Assembly: GCA_001778785.1 (NCBI GenBank)
Contig: MFIE01000007.1
Span: 27,066-65,992 of the forward strand
DNA length: 38,927 nucleotides
From: Candidatus Giovannonibacteria bacterium RIFCSPLOWO2_01_FULL_46_13
GTDB lineage: Bacteria > Patescibacteriota > Minisyncoccia > JACPKW01 > UBA11713
Direction of reading: 5' to 3'
The position numbers and the translations under genes are program-made. The notes beneath the pieces are model-generated. The model saw only the letters and a list, made by a program, of their open reading frames with translations. It searched no databases and was not told the DNA's origin. Position 1 is the first letter of the stretch. Each line of letters begins with the position of its first letter. This document shows, piece after piece, positions 24,977 through 31,636 of this stretch.

Positions 24977-25399
24977 TCATTTTTTCTTTAAGATTTCCGT
25001 GAATTTTTTGCGCTCGGAGGGGACGAGCGAGGACCACATTTTCTTCTCGTGCTTCAAGACCTCTTTTAAAATGTCGTTTGGCTCGCGGGGGAGGAGGTGG
25101 ATGTGGACGTGGTCAACTTTTACCCCGTCTTGGGACAAAAATGGGCGGTAATTCTGGCGCATGTCGCATCCGGAAGCAAAACGCGAAATTATTTTTTTCT
25201 GGAATTTCACGGCTGTGTCAAAAAGTTCGGCGCGCTCGGCTTTCGTCAGTTCTCCTATTTTCTCGACGTGCCGCTTGGGGATTACCAAAGTATGCCCGGG
25301 CAATAGCCTGGGGTTTGAAAGGATTGCAAAGACTTTTTTACCTTGCGCAAGGATCCTTGCTTCATCGTCTACGTTGCAGAAAGGGCAGTTAATTATCAT
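24977..25399 (-). CDS. HIT family protein (Fhit/GalT branch-like)
   Basis: A second histidine-triad protein, 140 aa. The triad is VDHVHIHLLPR, of the HxHxHxxPR kind seen in Ap4A hydrolase/Fhit-like proteins rather than HinT. The N-terminus has CPFCNVDDEARIL, with a Cys pair for zinc, and PGHTLVIPKRHVEKIGEL. It likely cleaves nucleoside-linked phosphates; the substrate is unknown. The C-terminal 30 residues are Lys-rich and extend past the core. It starts the minus-strand transcript downstream of the 25425 hairpin. Confidence 0.9.
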   Translation of the reverse strand: MIINCPFCNVDDEARILAQGKKVFAILSNPRLLPGHTLVIPKRHVEKIGELTKAERAELFDTAVKFQKKIISRFASGCDMRQNYRPFLSQDGVKVDHVHIHLLPREPNDILKEVLKHEKKMWSSLVPSERKKFTEILKKK

Positions 25400-25405
25400 G
25401 GATTT

Positions 25406-25411
25406 AGTATA
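25406..25411 (-). promoter_or_regulatory. -10 hexamer of the second HIT gene
   Basis: TATACT on the minus strand starts 12 nt before the ATG at 25399. There is no -35 match at 17 nt, because that position falls in the terminator hairpin. Confidence 0.45.
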
Positions 25412-25424
25412 CTTTAATTATTGT

Positions 25425-25459
25425 AAAAGGCGCATCTGCTCACGCAGCTGCGCCTTTTT
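25425..25459. terminator. Strong bidirectional terminator
   Basis: AAAAGGCGCA ... TGCGCCTTTT, a 10-bp stem, continues through one mismatch into CTGC TCAC GCAG. It separates the 78-aa gene from the HIT gene on the minus strand and overlaps the last codons of the 78-aa gene. Confidence 0.85.
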
Positions 25460-25676
25460 GTTTCTCCCAGCCAATGATCTGTACACCGGCATGAGAATTT
25501 GAAAAATCTCTCCGCCATTCGTATCCTTCGGGGAAACGAGCCACGCTATATTCCTTGAGCTCGTCAAAGAATTTCCTCCACTCGTCCCTCGTTAGATCCC
25601 TCAGTTGCCTAACGAGTTTTTTGGGTCGGACAAACGCCCCCTCATTCTCTTCTTTTATGATGATCAGGTGTTCCAT
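25440..25676 (-). CDS. 78-aa protein of unknown function with strong RBS
   Basis: Small charged soluble protein. It begins MEHLIIIKEENEGAFVRPKK and continues with a helical stretch (LTRDEWRKFFDELKEY) and aromatic residues (RFPEGYEWRRDF). No family recognised. The frame is open further upstream, but the ATG at 25676 is preferred because a perfect AAGGAGG (25683-25689) lies 6 nt before it. Such a site is rare in this window. The final codons form one arm of the terminator, so the gene end and its stop signal are fused. The Shine-Dalgarno may point to a foreign origin. Confidence 0.65.
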   Translation of the reverse strand: MEHLIIIKEENEGAFVRPKKLVRQLRDLTRDEWRKFFDELKEYSVARFPEGYEWRRDFSNSHAGVQIIGWEKQKGAAA

Positions 25677-25682
25677 CCATTT

Positions 25683-25689
25683 CCTCCTT
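25683..25689 (-). promoter_or_regulatory. Canonical Shine-Dalgarno of the 78-aa gene
   Basis: AAGGAGG on the minus strand, 6 nt before the ATG at 25676. It decides the start codon and contrasts with the SD-less genes around it. Confidence 0.8.
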
Positions 25690-25734
25690 CTTGCTTTGTT
25701 TGGGTTATGTCTAGCATTAAATCGGGATTTTTTC

Positions 25735-25740
25735 AATAAT
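25735..25740 (+). promoter_or_regulatory. -10-like hexamer of cmk
   Basis: AATAAT begins 12 nt before the ATG at 25747. It matches the spacing seen at other leaderless candidates, although the sequence is AT-rich and on its own would be weak evidence. Confidence 0.35.
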
Positions 25741-25746
25741 GTACGT

Positions 25747-26283
25747 ATGGCCAAGATAACCATATTCGGGCTGGCGGGGACAGGGACAAGCTCCACCGGA
25801 AAAATGCTTGCTGAAAAGCTAGGCTATACTTTTATGTCTTCCGGAAATATGTTTAGGAAAATGGCTGAGGAGACGAACCATACTTTAAAAGAATTGGAGG
25901 AGCTTTCAAAAAAGGAATCAAAATACGATATTGAACTTGACCAAAAAATAAAAAAGTTTGGGGAAGAAAATAATAATTTTATAGTTGAATCCCGTTTGGC
26001 TTGGTATTTTATTCCGGATTCCCTGAAAATAAAATTAACATGCGATTTCGATGCAAGGATCGAAAGGATCGCCAATCGCGAGGGGATTTCTGCCCAAGAA
26101 GCCAAGGAGCACACCATCCATCGCGAGGAGGCAATTTTTGAACGATACGCCAGATATTACGGCATCACGGACTTCTCGGATGATAAGTTCGATTTGGTAA
26201 TCAACAACACCGATATACCTTTGTCAGGAGTTGTAGAAAAAATAGAAAATTTTATTAAATCATCCTCCCTGTTGCCACTGTAA
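25747..26283 (+). CDS. cmk: Cytidylate kinase, archaeal-type
   Basis: A 178-aa P-loop kinase that phosphorylates CMP/dCMP. The P-loop is FGLAGTGTSSTGK (residues 7-19). It is followed by LAEKLGYTFMSSGNMFRKMA, the pattern of the archaeal CMP kinase branch (GlxGsGtst...lA..lg...sgG..fR.mA) and shorter than the bacterial 220-aa Cmk. The lid carries ERIANREGISAQEAKEHTIHREEAIFERY-type residues in two halves around 108-140, with Arg residues suited to phosphate binding. The ATG at 25747 is chosen; the upstream open frame has no motif. Its end overlaps the converging DUF2585-like gene by 24 bp. Confidence 0.82.
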   Translation: MAKITIFGLAGTGTSSTGKMLAEKLGYTFMSSGNMFRKMAEETNHTLKELEELSKKESKYDIELDQKIKKFGEENNNFIVESRLAWYFIPDSLKIKLTCDFDARIERIANREGISAQEAKEHTIHREEAIFERYARYYGITDFSDDKFDLVINNTDIPLSGVVEKIENFIKSSSLLPL

Positions 26284-26841
26284 AATCCAATCCATTGGAT
26301 AGATGAGCATTATTATGTTCAGCGTAAGGTTGTCGCGGATGTGGTAGCCGACAAAAACTTCCATGGTGACTATTAAAGAAACTGTGAGCCAGACGGGGAA
26401 GCGCCAGGCGGCGATAAACCCGAGGACCATCGCGACGGTATCGAAAAAAGAATTTATAACTGAATCGCCGTAGTAATCGAGGGAGATCGTGACTTCGCGG
26501 TAGCGGTTTATCACCATGTCGGTATTTTCAAAAACTTCCCAAGCGACTTCCGCGATTATCGCCAAAAGGAGCCCCAACCCAAAGGGCAGGTTCCACTTTT
26601 TTCTCAAAAAAGAATAAATCCAGTAAAAAACGAACCCGTGGATTATGTGCGAAAAAGTGTACCAGTCGGAAATATGCTGGGAATTTTCGGATGAAAAAGT
26701 AATCCCGTGCCACAATTTTATGTATCCGCATTTGCAGATCCAAACCTGTCCCATTTGGTGTAAAATCAGAATGAATGCGATGATGACTGCGGTGCTCAAA
26801 AGTAGATAAGTTTTCGGCGATGCATTAAAAAACCTCTGCAT
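26260..26841 (-). CDS. DUF2585/UPF0314-like membrane protein
   Basis: A 193-aa integral membrane protein with about five hydrophobic helices. It contains residues typical of the DUF2585 group: a Trp/His-rich stretch (IKLWHGITFSSENSQHISDWYTF is the region, residues 40-63), HIIHGFVFYW, and WEVFENTDMVINRYRE with conserved acidic and basic residues inside the membrane region, then YGDSVINSFFDTVAM. The function of the family is unknown. It follows a 60-aa membrane gene with a one-base TAATG overlap and converges on cmk. Confidence 0.75.
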   Translation of the reverse strand: MQRFFNASPKTYLLLSTAVIIAFILILHQMGQVWICKCGYIKLWHGITFSSENSQHISDWYTFSHIIHGFVFYWIYSFLRKKWNLPFGLGLLLAIIAEVAWEVFENTDMVINRYREVTISLDYYGDSVINSFFDTVAMVLGFIAAWRFPVWLTVSLIVTMEVFVGYHIRDNLTLNIIMLIYPMDWILQWQQGG

Positions 26842-27023
26842 TATATATATTTAAAAATTACGATACTAAGGGCGATAACAAAAAGTACTATCAATGCTGC
26901 ATACACGTACCCAATTAACCCAAGCTCTTTCTTGGAAATTGGAAATTTTTTAACAAATGGGCCGAGAATCAGGACGCCGCTTAAAATAAGTTCTGGTAAA
27001 TATTCAAGAAAACGTTGTGTCAT
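26841..27023 (-). CDS. 60-aa two-span membrane protein
   Basis: A small protein with two hydrophobic helices (LILSGVLILGPFV and YVYAALIVLFVIALSIVIF) joined by a basic loop KKFPISKKELG. No family recognised. It is the first gene of a two-gene unit with the DUF2585-like gene, with stop and start overlapping by one base, so it may be a partner subunit of that membrane protein. A TACAAT hexamer lies 11 nt before its ATG. Confidence 0.7.
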   Translation of the reverse strand: MTQRFLEYLPELILSGVLILGPFVKKFPISKKELGLIGYVYAALIVLFVIALSIVIFKYI

Positions 27024-27028
27024 GCATT

Positions 27029-27034
27029 ATTGTA
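27029..27034 (-). promoter_or_regulatory. -10 hexamer of the 60-aa gene
   Basis: TACAAT on the minus strand begins 11 nt before the ATG at 27023, again predicting a leaderless transcript. Confidence 0.45.
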
Positions 27035-27068
27035 CGAGTAAAAAGGATAATATCGGGCATCTATTAAA

Positions 27069-28874
27069 TTATATTCCTTTCTTTGCGCGGGAGCGATCGG
27101 ATTCCGTCAAAAATTGTTTGCGTAAGCGCACCGATCGCGGAGTGACTTCGAGATATTCGTCTTCGGCCATTATTTCGAGCCCGCGTTCGATGGAGAGTTC
27201 GTATGGAGGGACGAGGTCGATTGCCTCGTCTGATAATTTCGAACGGGTGTTGGAAAGTTCTTTTCCTTTGGTTGGGTTCACATACATCTCTTCGCCCTTG
27301 GAAGTATTCCCTATGACCATTCCTGCGTAGACGTCCGCTTGCGGGCTAATGTATAAAGTTCCGCGCTCCTGCAAGCCCCAAAGCGAAAATCCTAAAGTTT
27401 TTCCGTTGGCCATTGAAATCATGGACCCCTGCGGGCGTTTTTTAATCTCTCCGGCGTGCGGCCTAAATTCTATGAAGCGCGAGGAGAGAATTCCTTCTCC
27501 CTTGGTGTCGATTACAAATTGAGACCTATATCCCAAAAGCCCTCTTGTCGGCCCCTCGAAGAAAAGACGGATGGTTTCTGCGTGGTGCGTAATATTTTTT
27601 AACGTAAAGGCGCGGGTTCCCAAGCGCTCAATTATTGCTCCTTGGAATTCCGAAGGCGTATCCACAACAACTTCCTCGAACGGTTCCATTTTCTGTCCGG
27701 CCTCTTCGCGGATGATCACTTGCGGCTGGGAAACTTGGACTTCGTAGCCCGCGCGGCGCATGTTTTCTAACAAGATCGCGATATGGAATTCCCCGCGGCC
27801 GTAGACACGGAAAGTATCGGAGGATGTGAAGTCAACTTTAAGCCCGACATTAACTTCAAGTTCGCGCTCTAAATATTCCCGGATCTGTCGGGATGTGACG
27901 AATTTTCCCTCACGCCCTCCAAAAGGGGAATTGTTTACCAAAAAAGTTAAGGAGATCGTTGGCTCGTCTACTTTTATCGCCGGGAGCGCTTCAGTATTTT
28001 CGTCCGCAGTTATAGTCTCGCCGATGTCGATATCGGCAAGTCCGGCGACCATGACGATATCGCCCGCGATGGCCTCCTCGGTTTCTATTTTCTCGAGTCC
28101 CTTGAAGGTATAAATTTTTGTGATTTTCCCCTGCCTGACGGTAGGCAGGCTTTGCGGGTTTTCAACATTTTTTATAAAAATATTTTCCTGGTTTTTTAAA
28201 ATCCCGTCGTAGACTCGTCCTATCGCCAAGCGTCCCAAGAAATTGTCGTAACCCAAATTGAACGGCTGGAAACGTAAGGGTTTTGCGGACTTGTCCGCCG
28301 ATGAGGCGGATGGAATGTGCGAGACGATTGTCTCGAGAAGGGGAGTAAGGTCTTTTGAGTCTTCGTCTAATTTAAGTTTTGCAACGCCTGTGCGGCCAAT
28401 GGCGTAGACCACTGGAAAATTGGCCTGGTCGTCGTTTGCGCCCAACTCCAAAAATAATTCCAAAACCTGCTCCTCGCATTTATGGGGGTCAGCCGCGGAT
28501 TTGTCTATTTTATTTATAACGACAATTGGTTTTAAGCCTAGCTCCAAGGATTTTTTCAAAACGAAACGCGTCTGCGGCATCGGCCCTTCTTGGGCGTCAA
28601 CAACCAACAAGACCGAATCTATTGAGCGCAAAACACGCTCCACCTCGGATCCGAAGTCGGCGTGTCCCGGAGTGTCCACGATATTAATTTTGTTCCCCTT
28701 GTATGTAATGGAAGCGTTTTTGGAATAAATAGTAATTCCGCGCTCCTGTTCGAGTGTGTTTGAATCCATGGAAACTCCTTCGCCGATCGCGCCTGCTTGG
28801 CGCATCAAAGCATCGGTAAGGGTGGTTTTCCCGTGGTCTACGTGAGCGATGATGGCTATATTTCTAATTTCCAT
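27069..28874 (-). CDS. typA: GTPase TypA/BipA
   Basis: Ribosome-binding translational GTPase linked to 50S assembly and stress growth (601 aa from this start). G1 is AHVDHGKTTL, G2 RGITIYS, G3 DTPGHADFG and G4 NKIDKSAADP. EF-G-like domains II, III and V and the TypA-specific C-terminal domain follow, ending in a basic tail. The frame is open a further 15 bp, but MEIRNIAIIAHVDH is the family start. Two perfect short palindromes lie in frame in surface-loop regions: 28294-28310 (about residues 189-194) and 28130-28149 (about residues 242-249), each where the protein is slightly longer than E. coli BipA. Confidence 0.96.
   Translation of the reverse strand: MEIRNIAIIAHVDHGKTTLTDALMRQAGAIGEGVSMDSNTLEQERGITIYSKNASITYKGNKINIVDTPGHADFGSEVERVLRSIDSVLLVVDAQEGPMPQTRFVLKKSLELGLKPIVVINKIDKSAADPHKCEEQVLELFLELGANDDQANFPVVYAIGRTGVAKLKLDEDSKDLTPLLETIVSHIPSASSADKSAKPLRFQPFNLGYDNFLGRLAIGRVYDGILKNQENIFIKNVENPQSLPTVRQGKITKIYTFKGLEKIETEEAIAGDIVMVAGLADIDIGETITADENTEALPAIKVDEPTISLTFLVNNSPFGGREGKFVTSRQIREYLERELEVNVGLKVDFTSSDTFRVYGRGEFHIAILLENMRRAGYEVQVSQPQVIIREEAGQKMEPFEEVVVDTPSEFQGAIIERLGTRAFTLKNITHHAETIRLFFEGPTRGLLGYRSQFVIDTKGEGILSSRFIEFRPHAGEIKKRPQGSMISMANGKTLGFSLWGLQERGTLYISPQADVYAGMVIGNTSKGEEMYVNPTKGKELSNTRSKLSDEAIDLVPPYELSIERGLEIMAEDEYLEVTPRSVRLRKQFLTESDRSRAKKGI
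28130..28149 (-). repeat. Palindrome within typA (domain II loop)
   Basis: CCTGCCT GACGGT AGGCAGG on the plus strand: a perfect 7-bp inverted repeat with a 6-nt loop. In the protein it encodes part of SLPTVRQG, which lengthens a loop relative to E. coli BipA. Confidence 0.7.
28294..28310 (-). repeat. 17-nt palindrome copy D within typA
   Basis: TCCGCCGATGAGGCGGA on the plus strand, identical (as reverse complement) to copy A in rnpB. It encodes part of SASSADKSAKP at the junction of the G domain and domain II. Confidence 0.7.
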
Positions 28875-28876
28875 AA

Positions 28877-28903
28877 GAAAACCCCGCACAGCGGGACTTT
28901 CTT
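28877..28903 (-). terminator. Hairpin between the GH18 gene and typA
   Basis: On the minus strand CCCGC TGT GCGGG followed by GTTTTCTT, ending 2 nt before the typA ATG. It looks like the GH18 terminator but lies so close to typA that it could also act as an attenuator or hide the typA start. Confidence 0.65.
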
Positions 28904-28923
28904 AAGATAGAACAAAAACTCGT

Positions 28924-30087
28924 TTATTTCAAGACCTCCCAGATTTTGGGGTCCTCTCCTCCGTCGATTTTGAATATCGCGATTCCTCGTACCCCCAATT
29001 TTTTAGCGAGGGCGACTTTCTGCCGGATTGATTCTGCATCAGACCACCAAACGACCCGGAATGACCACGGCAAAGTCGAAATAGACTGGGCGGGTGATAG
29101 TGAGGAGAGGGAGTTTGGTGGGTTTGATTCAACCTCGGCCGGAGCGACTGTTGTTGGCATGAAGTCGATATACGAAAAACTCATTTCTCCCGCGCGATTT
29201 CGCTGCGTAGTTAAGCCCATTTTCAAAGCCAAGTCGGTGGCATATTTTGGATTGAAGGCCCAAAGTTTTTGATAACTAAAGCCCGACGAAAGGGGAGTCG
29301 CGTCCCACTCGTATCCGTATGTCGCGACACCGATGACAAGTTTACGTGCCGGAATATTTTTCTTGGCCAATGTAACTACGGACTCGACCCATTTTGGGTC
29401 GGCGATAGGTATGTATGGATTTGTGCCGGCTCGGTTTGCGGTAAGGTCCGCCCTCTGTTGGTCGTATGTCATTATTCGCACTCGGTCGCAGTATTTGTTT
29501 ATTTCAACATAGTCGTTCGCATATTCTATGTCGTCCGGAATATTGTCGTACCTTCTCTCAAGCGGGGTTCGTGCTTCTATAGTGCACATTACCCACTTAT
29601 TTCCCATTTTTGGATACAGTTCGCGCAGGAATGCCGAAAAATAGTCTTTAGTTTCTGCTTTCTTCCCTTCAAAGTCCAAATCAATCCCACTCCAGCCGTA
29701 TTCATAAACGTTGGCGACAATCTGGTCCACAAGCTGGCCTCGGGAAAATGGGTCGCTCAAAATATTGTGCATAGCCTCCCCATCGGACCACATTATAGTC
29801 GGGATATACCTGATTTTCTTGGCTTTCGCGGCCGCTTGCAGTTCCTGCCAGCGCGATTCTTCGAGATGCAGTGAGCCGTCGTATAGCGCCCCGTCATTGG
29901 TGATGCTTAAGCCGAAAGGGTTAATTTCCTTCAATTTATTGAGATTGGCTGTTGCATCGGCTATGCCTTCATCTATACGCCAATAGGGGATCCACCCCGA
30001 ATATTCAAAGGGCGCGGATTGAGCTTGGGAGATACTAGGAAGAAGCATTGACAATCCTAGCAAGGCTAAAAATATTTGTTTATTCAT
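28924..30087 (-). CDS. Secreted GH18 glycoside hydrolase
   Basis: A 387-aa exported TIM-barrel enzyme. The signal peptide is clear (residues 1-22, cut near SQA-QSA). The GH18 active-site motif is GWSGIDLDFEG with Asp136, Asp138 and the catalytic Glu140. Barrel-end motifs include VRIMTYDQQ and LVIGVATYGYEW, and the C-terminal GVRGIAIFKIDGGEDPKIW resembles the last strands of YaaH/SleL-type cell-wall hydrolases. The probable substrate is a beta-1,4-linked GlcNAc polymer, peptidoglycan or chitin-like; it may serve own-wall turnover or act on a host or neighbour. The sequence does not decide between these. Confidence 0.88.
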   Translation of the reverse strand: MNKQIFLALLGLSMLLPSISQAQSAPFEYSGWIPYWRIDEGIADATANLNKLKEINPFGLSITNDGALYDGSLHLEESRWQELQAAAKAKKIRYIPTIMWSDGEAMHNILSDPFSRGQLVDQIVANVYEYGWSGIDLDFEGKKAETKDYFSAFLRELYPKMGNKWVMCTIEARTPLERRYDNIPDDIEYANDYVEINKYCDRVRIMTYDQQRADLTANRAGTNPYIPIADPKWVESVVTLAKKNIPARKLVIGVATYGYEWDATPLSSGFSYQKLWAFNPKYATDLALKMGLTTQRNRAGEMSFSYIDFMPTTVAPAEVESNPPNSLSSLSPAQSISTLPWSFRVVWWSDAESIRQKVALAKKLGVRGIAIFKIDGGEDPKIWEVLK

Positions 30088-30138
30088 ATTAATGAAGACG
30101 TATTAGCCGCTAAAATCATATTTCCCAGCTGTTTTGTG

Positions 30139-30209
30139 CTGCCGGGCAGGGACTCGAACCCCAATACCATGCTTCAGAGGCATGTGTCCTACCATTAGAC
30201 GACCCGGCA
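30139..30209 (-). tRNA. tRNA-Gln (CTG)
   Basis: A 71-nt cloverleaf on the minus strand: acceptor TGCCGGG/CCCGGCA, discriminator G, anticodon loop CTCTGAA with anticodon CTG, T-arm TTGGGGTTCGAGTCCCTG (last pair weak). The T1-A72 pair is typical for tRNA-Gln. CCA is not encoded. Confidence 0.93.
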
Positions 30210-30278
30210 ATAACGTGAATAATATCTTAAAAAGCTTGTAGCTTCAATATATTTGGGCTAATGTGAGGTGAAAATTAG

Positions 30279-30285
30279 AAGGAGG
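30279..30285 (+). promoter_or_regulatory. Canonical Shine-Dalgarno of the MOSC gene
   Basis: AAGGAGG lies 5 nt before the ATG at 30291. It is one of only two perfect sites noticed before genes in the window. Confidence 0.8.
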
Positions 30286-30290
30286 GTGTA

Positions 30291-31082
30291 ATGAGAATTA
30301 AATCATTGTTCGTTTACCCGGTGAAATCTTGCAAAGGCTTTGAGGTTAATGAATTGCAACTTGAACAATCTGGCCCAAAATGGGATCGGGAATTTATGGT
30401 CGTGGATGCTGACGGTAAATTCTTAAGCCAACGAGAATGTCCAAAATTGGCATTGATAAGCGTGATTGTTCGGACCGCCTCGGTGTTAATTGTGAAACCA
30501 TGGAGCGACCTTCTCATCCCCTTGGAAAACCATGCAAGCAAGCCGATCAATGTTGAAGTGTGGGGCGACAGGGTCGAGGCTCTCGACCAAGGGGATGTTC
30601 CGTCTAGATTCTTCAGTGATTTTTTGGAGAGAAGTTGCCGTCTGGTCCGTTATTGTAAGCCCAGAATGCGATATTCTGATTTTTTCAGTGGATCTGTGCA
30701 AGTTAGCTTCGCCGATGCTTATCCACTACTCATTATCTCGCAGGGTTCATTAGATGATCTGAATCGGCGCCTTTCCAGGCATATTTCTATGGATCGTTTC
30801 AGGCCAAATATTGTGGTGGAGGGCGTTAAGCCATATGCAGAGGACGATTGGGGCAGCCTTCAAATTAATGGGGTTTCGCTTCGCGGAGGGCCGCTTTGCG
30901 TAAGGTGCGTTATAACTACTACCGATCAAGATACTGCAATTACCGGGAAAGAGCCTTTAGCTACGCTCGCTAAATACAGAAAACGAGAAAAAGGCGTTGT
31001 CTTTGGACGGAATTTCGCCCATTTGACCATTGGTTCAATAAGAAAAGGTGATGTAGTCTCACTCTTAGAGAAGAAAAACTAG
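30291..31082 (+). CDS. MOSC domain protein (YcbX-like)
   Basis: A 263-aa protein. The MOSC N-terminal beta-barrel covers residues 1-115 (MRIKSLFVYPVKSCKGFEV, GPKWDREFMVVDADGKFLSQ). The MOSC domain follows, with FRPNIVVEG and the cofactor-binding Cys in GGPLCVRCVITTTDQDT, and LATLAKYRKREKGVVFG. Family members bind molybdenum cofactor and reduce N-hydroxylated compounds or transfer sulfur. No molybdopterin genes are seen here. The gene stands alone between a tRNA and a terminator and has a perfect AAGGAGG, unlike its neighbours. tRNA-adjacent placement plus SD use suggests acquisition from another bacterium. Confidence 0.9.
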   Translation: MRIKSLFVYPVKSCKGFEVNELQLEQSGPKWDREFMVVDADGKFLSQRECPKLALISVIVRTASVLIVKPWSDLLIPLENHASKPINVEVWGDRVEALDQGDVPSRFFSDFLERSCRLVRYCKPRMRYSDFFSGSVQVSFADAYPLLIISQGSLDDLNRRLSRHISMDRFRPNIVVEGVKPYAEDDWGSLQINGVSLRGGPLCVRCVITTTDQDTAITGKEPLATLAKYRKREKGVVFGRNFAHLTIGSIRKGDVVSLLEKKN

Positions 31083-31086
31083 GCAA

Positions 31087-31122
31087 AAAAACGGGAGTAC
31101 TCAAAAAGTACCCCGTTTTTTA
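31087..31122 (+). terminator. Terminator after the MOSC gene
   Basis: AAAACGGG(a)GTAC ... GTACCCCGTTTTTT, an 8-bp or longer stem with one bulged A, a 7-nt loop and a T run. Confidence 0.85.
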
Positions 31123-31288
31123 AAACTTTTTAAATTTGCACGATCCATAATATAAAAAACCTTATTATTTCTAGCGTTTTCCTATATTTTTGGCAGTTTC
31201 TTGACGAGAGTGCTAGTTTAGTATGGTTTACTATACCTTTTTAAATATTTGACAAGTTGTTATCCACAAAGGATACCTGTATTTCCCC

Positions 31289-31318
31289 TTGTGTATTGGT
31301 TGTGTATATATTTATAAT
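31289..31318 (+). promoter_or_regulatory. Candidate distal promoter of the surface-protein gene
   Basis: TTGTGT, an 18-nt spacer and a perfect TATAAT (31313-31318). It would give a leader of about 310 nt before the ATG at 31637. Confidence 0.5.
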
Positions 31319-31485
31319 GATTAAAGGCAACGAAAGCTATCCCTTCTAACATGGGTGATTTGCTTTGTTGTAGCGGACCTTGACAATAGAATAATAACGG
31401 TTGAATGACAGAAAATGTTTTTTGGTTCGTCACACAATTATAACCTTAGATAATTAACCGGAGTCACGGGTCCGGTCGATCTCTC

Positions 31486-31513
31486 TCAATATGTCGAAGT
31501 TTCGCCACATTGA
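31486..31513 (+). promoter_or_regulatory. Leader hairpin upstream of the surface-protein gene
   Basis: TCAAT(at)GT ... AC ATTGA pairs over 7 bp with a 2-nt bulge, with an inner CGA/TCG stem. With the ACCGGA/TCCGGT hairpin at 31457-31476 it would form a structured 5' leader for transcripts from the distal promoter. Confidence 0.45.
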
Positions 31514-31526
31514 AGGGGAAAATGGC

Positions 31527-31555
31527 TTGACTCCTTATATCAGGAACATTATTAG
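31527..31555 (+). promoter_or_regulatory. Candidate proximal promoter of the surface-protein gene
   Basis: TTGACT (31527-31532), a 17-nt spacer and TATTAG (31550-31555). The predicted leader is about 75 nt. There is no Shine-Dalgarno before the ATG. Confidence 0.45.
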
Positions 31556-31636
31556 TTTGGTTATTAACGCGTAGTTTTTTGGAATGTCGAAATCTCAAGA
31601 ATCTACGTTTAACTTATTAGAAAAAATTACTAAATC

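Larger units (their letters stand above)
31123..31636. other. Long intergenic region before the surface-protein gene
   Basis: 514 AT-rich bp with no convincing gene. It holds several promoter-like pairs: TTGTGT-18-TATAAT (31289-31318), TTGACT-17-TATTAG (31527-31555) and isolated TTGACA boxes at 31249 and 31380. There is one perfect DnaA-box sequence TTATCCACA (31260-31268) and two hairpins in the last 180 bp (31457-31476 and 31486-31513). It is best read as a multi-promoter control region with a structured leader. Confidence 0.6.

Noticed and set aside
31260..31268. Perfect DnaA box TTATCCACA in an AT-rich intergenic region, possible oriC
   Set aside because: Only one box was found, with no cluster and no dnaA, dnaN or other origin-linked genes. 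The region is better explained as the control region of the surface-protein gene.
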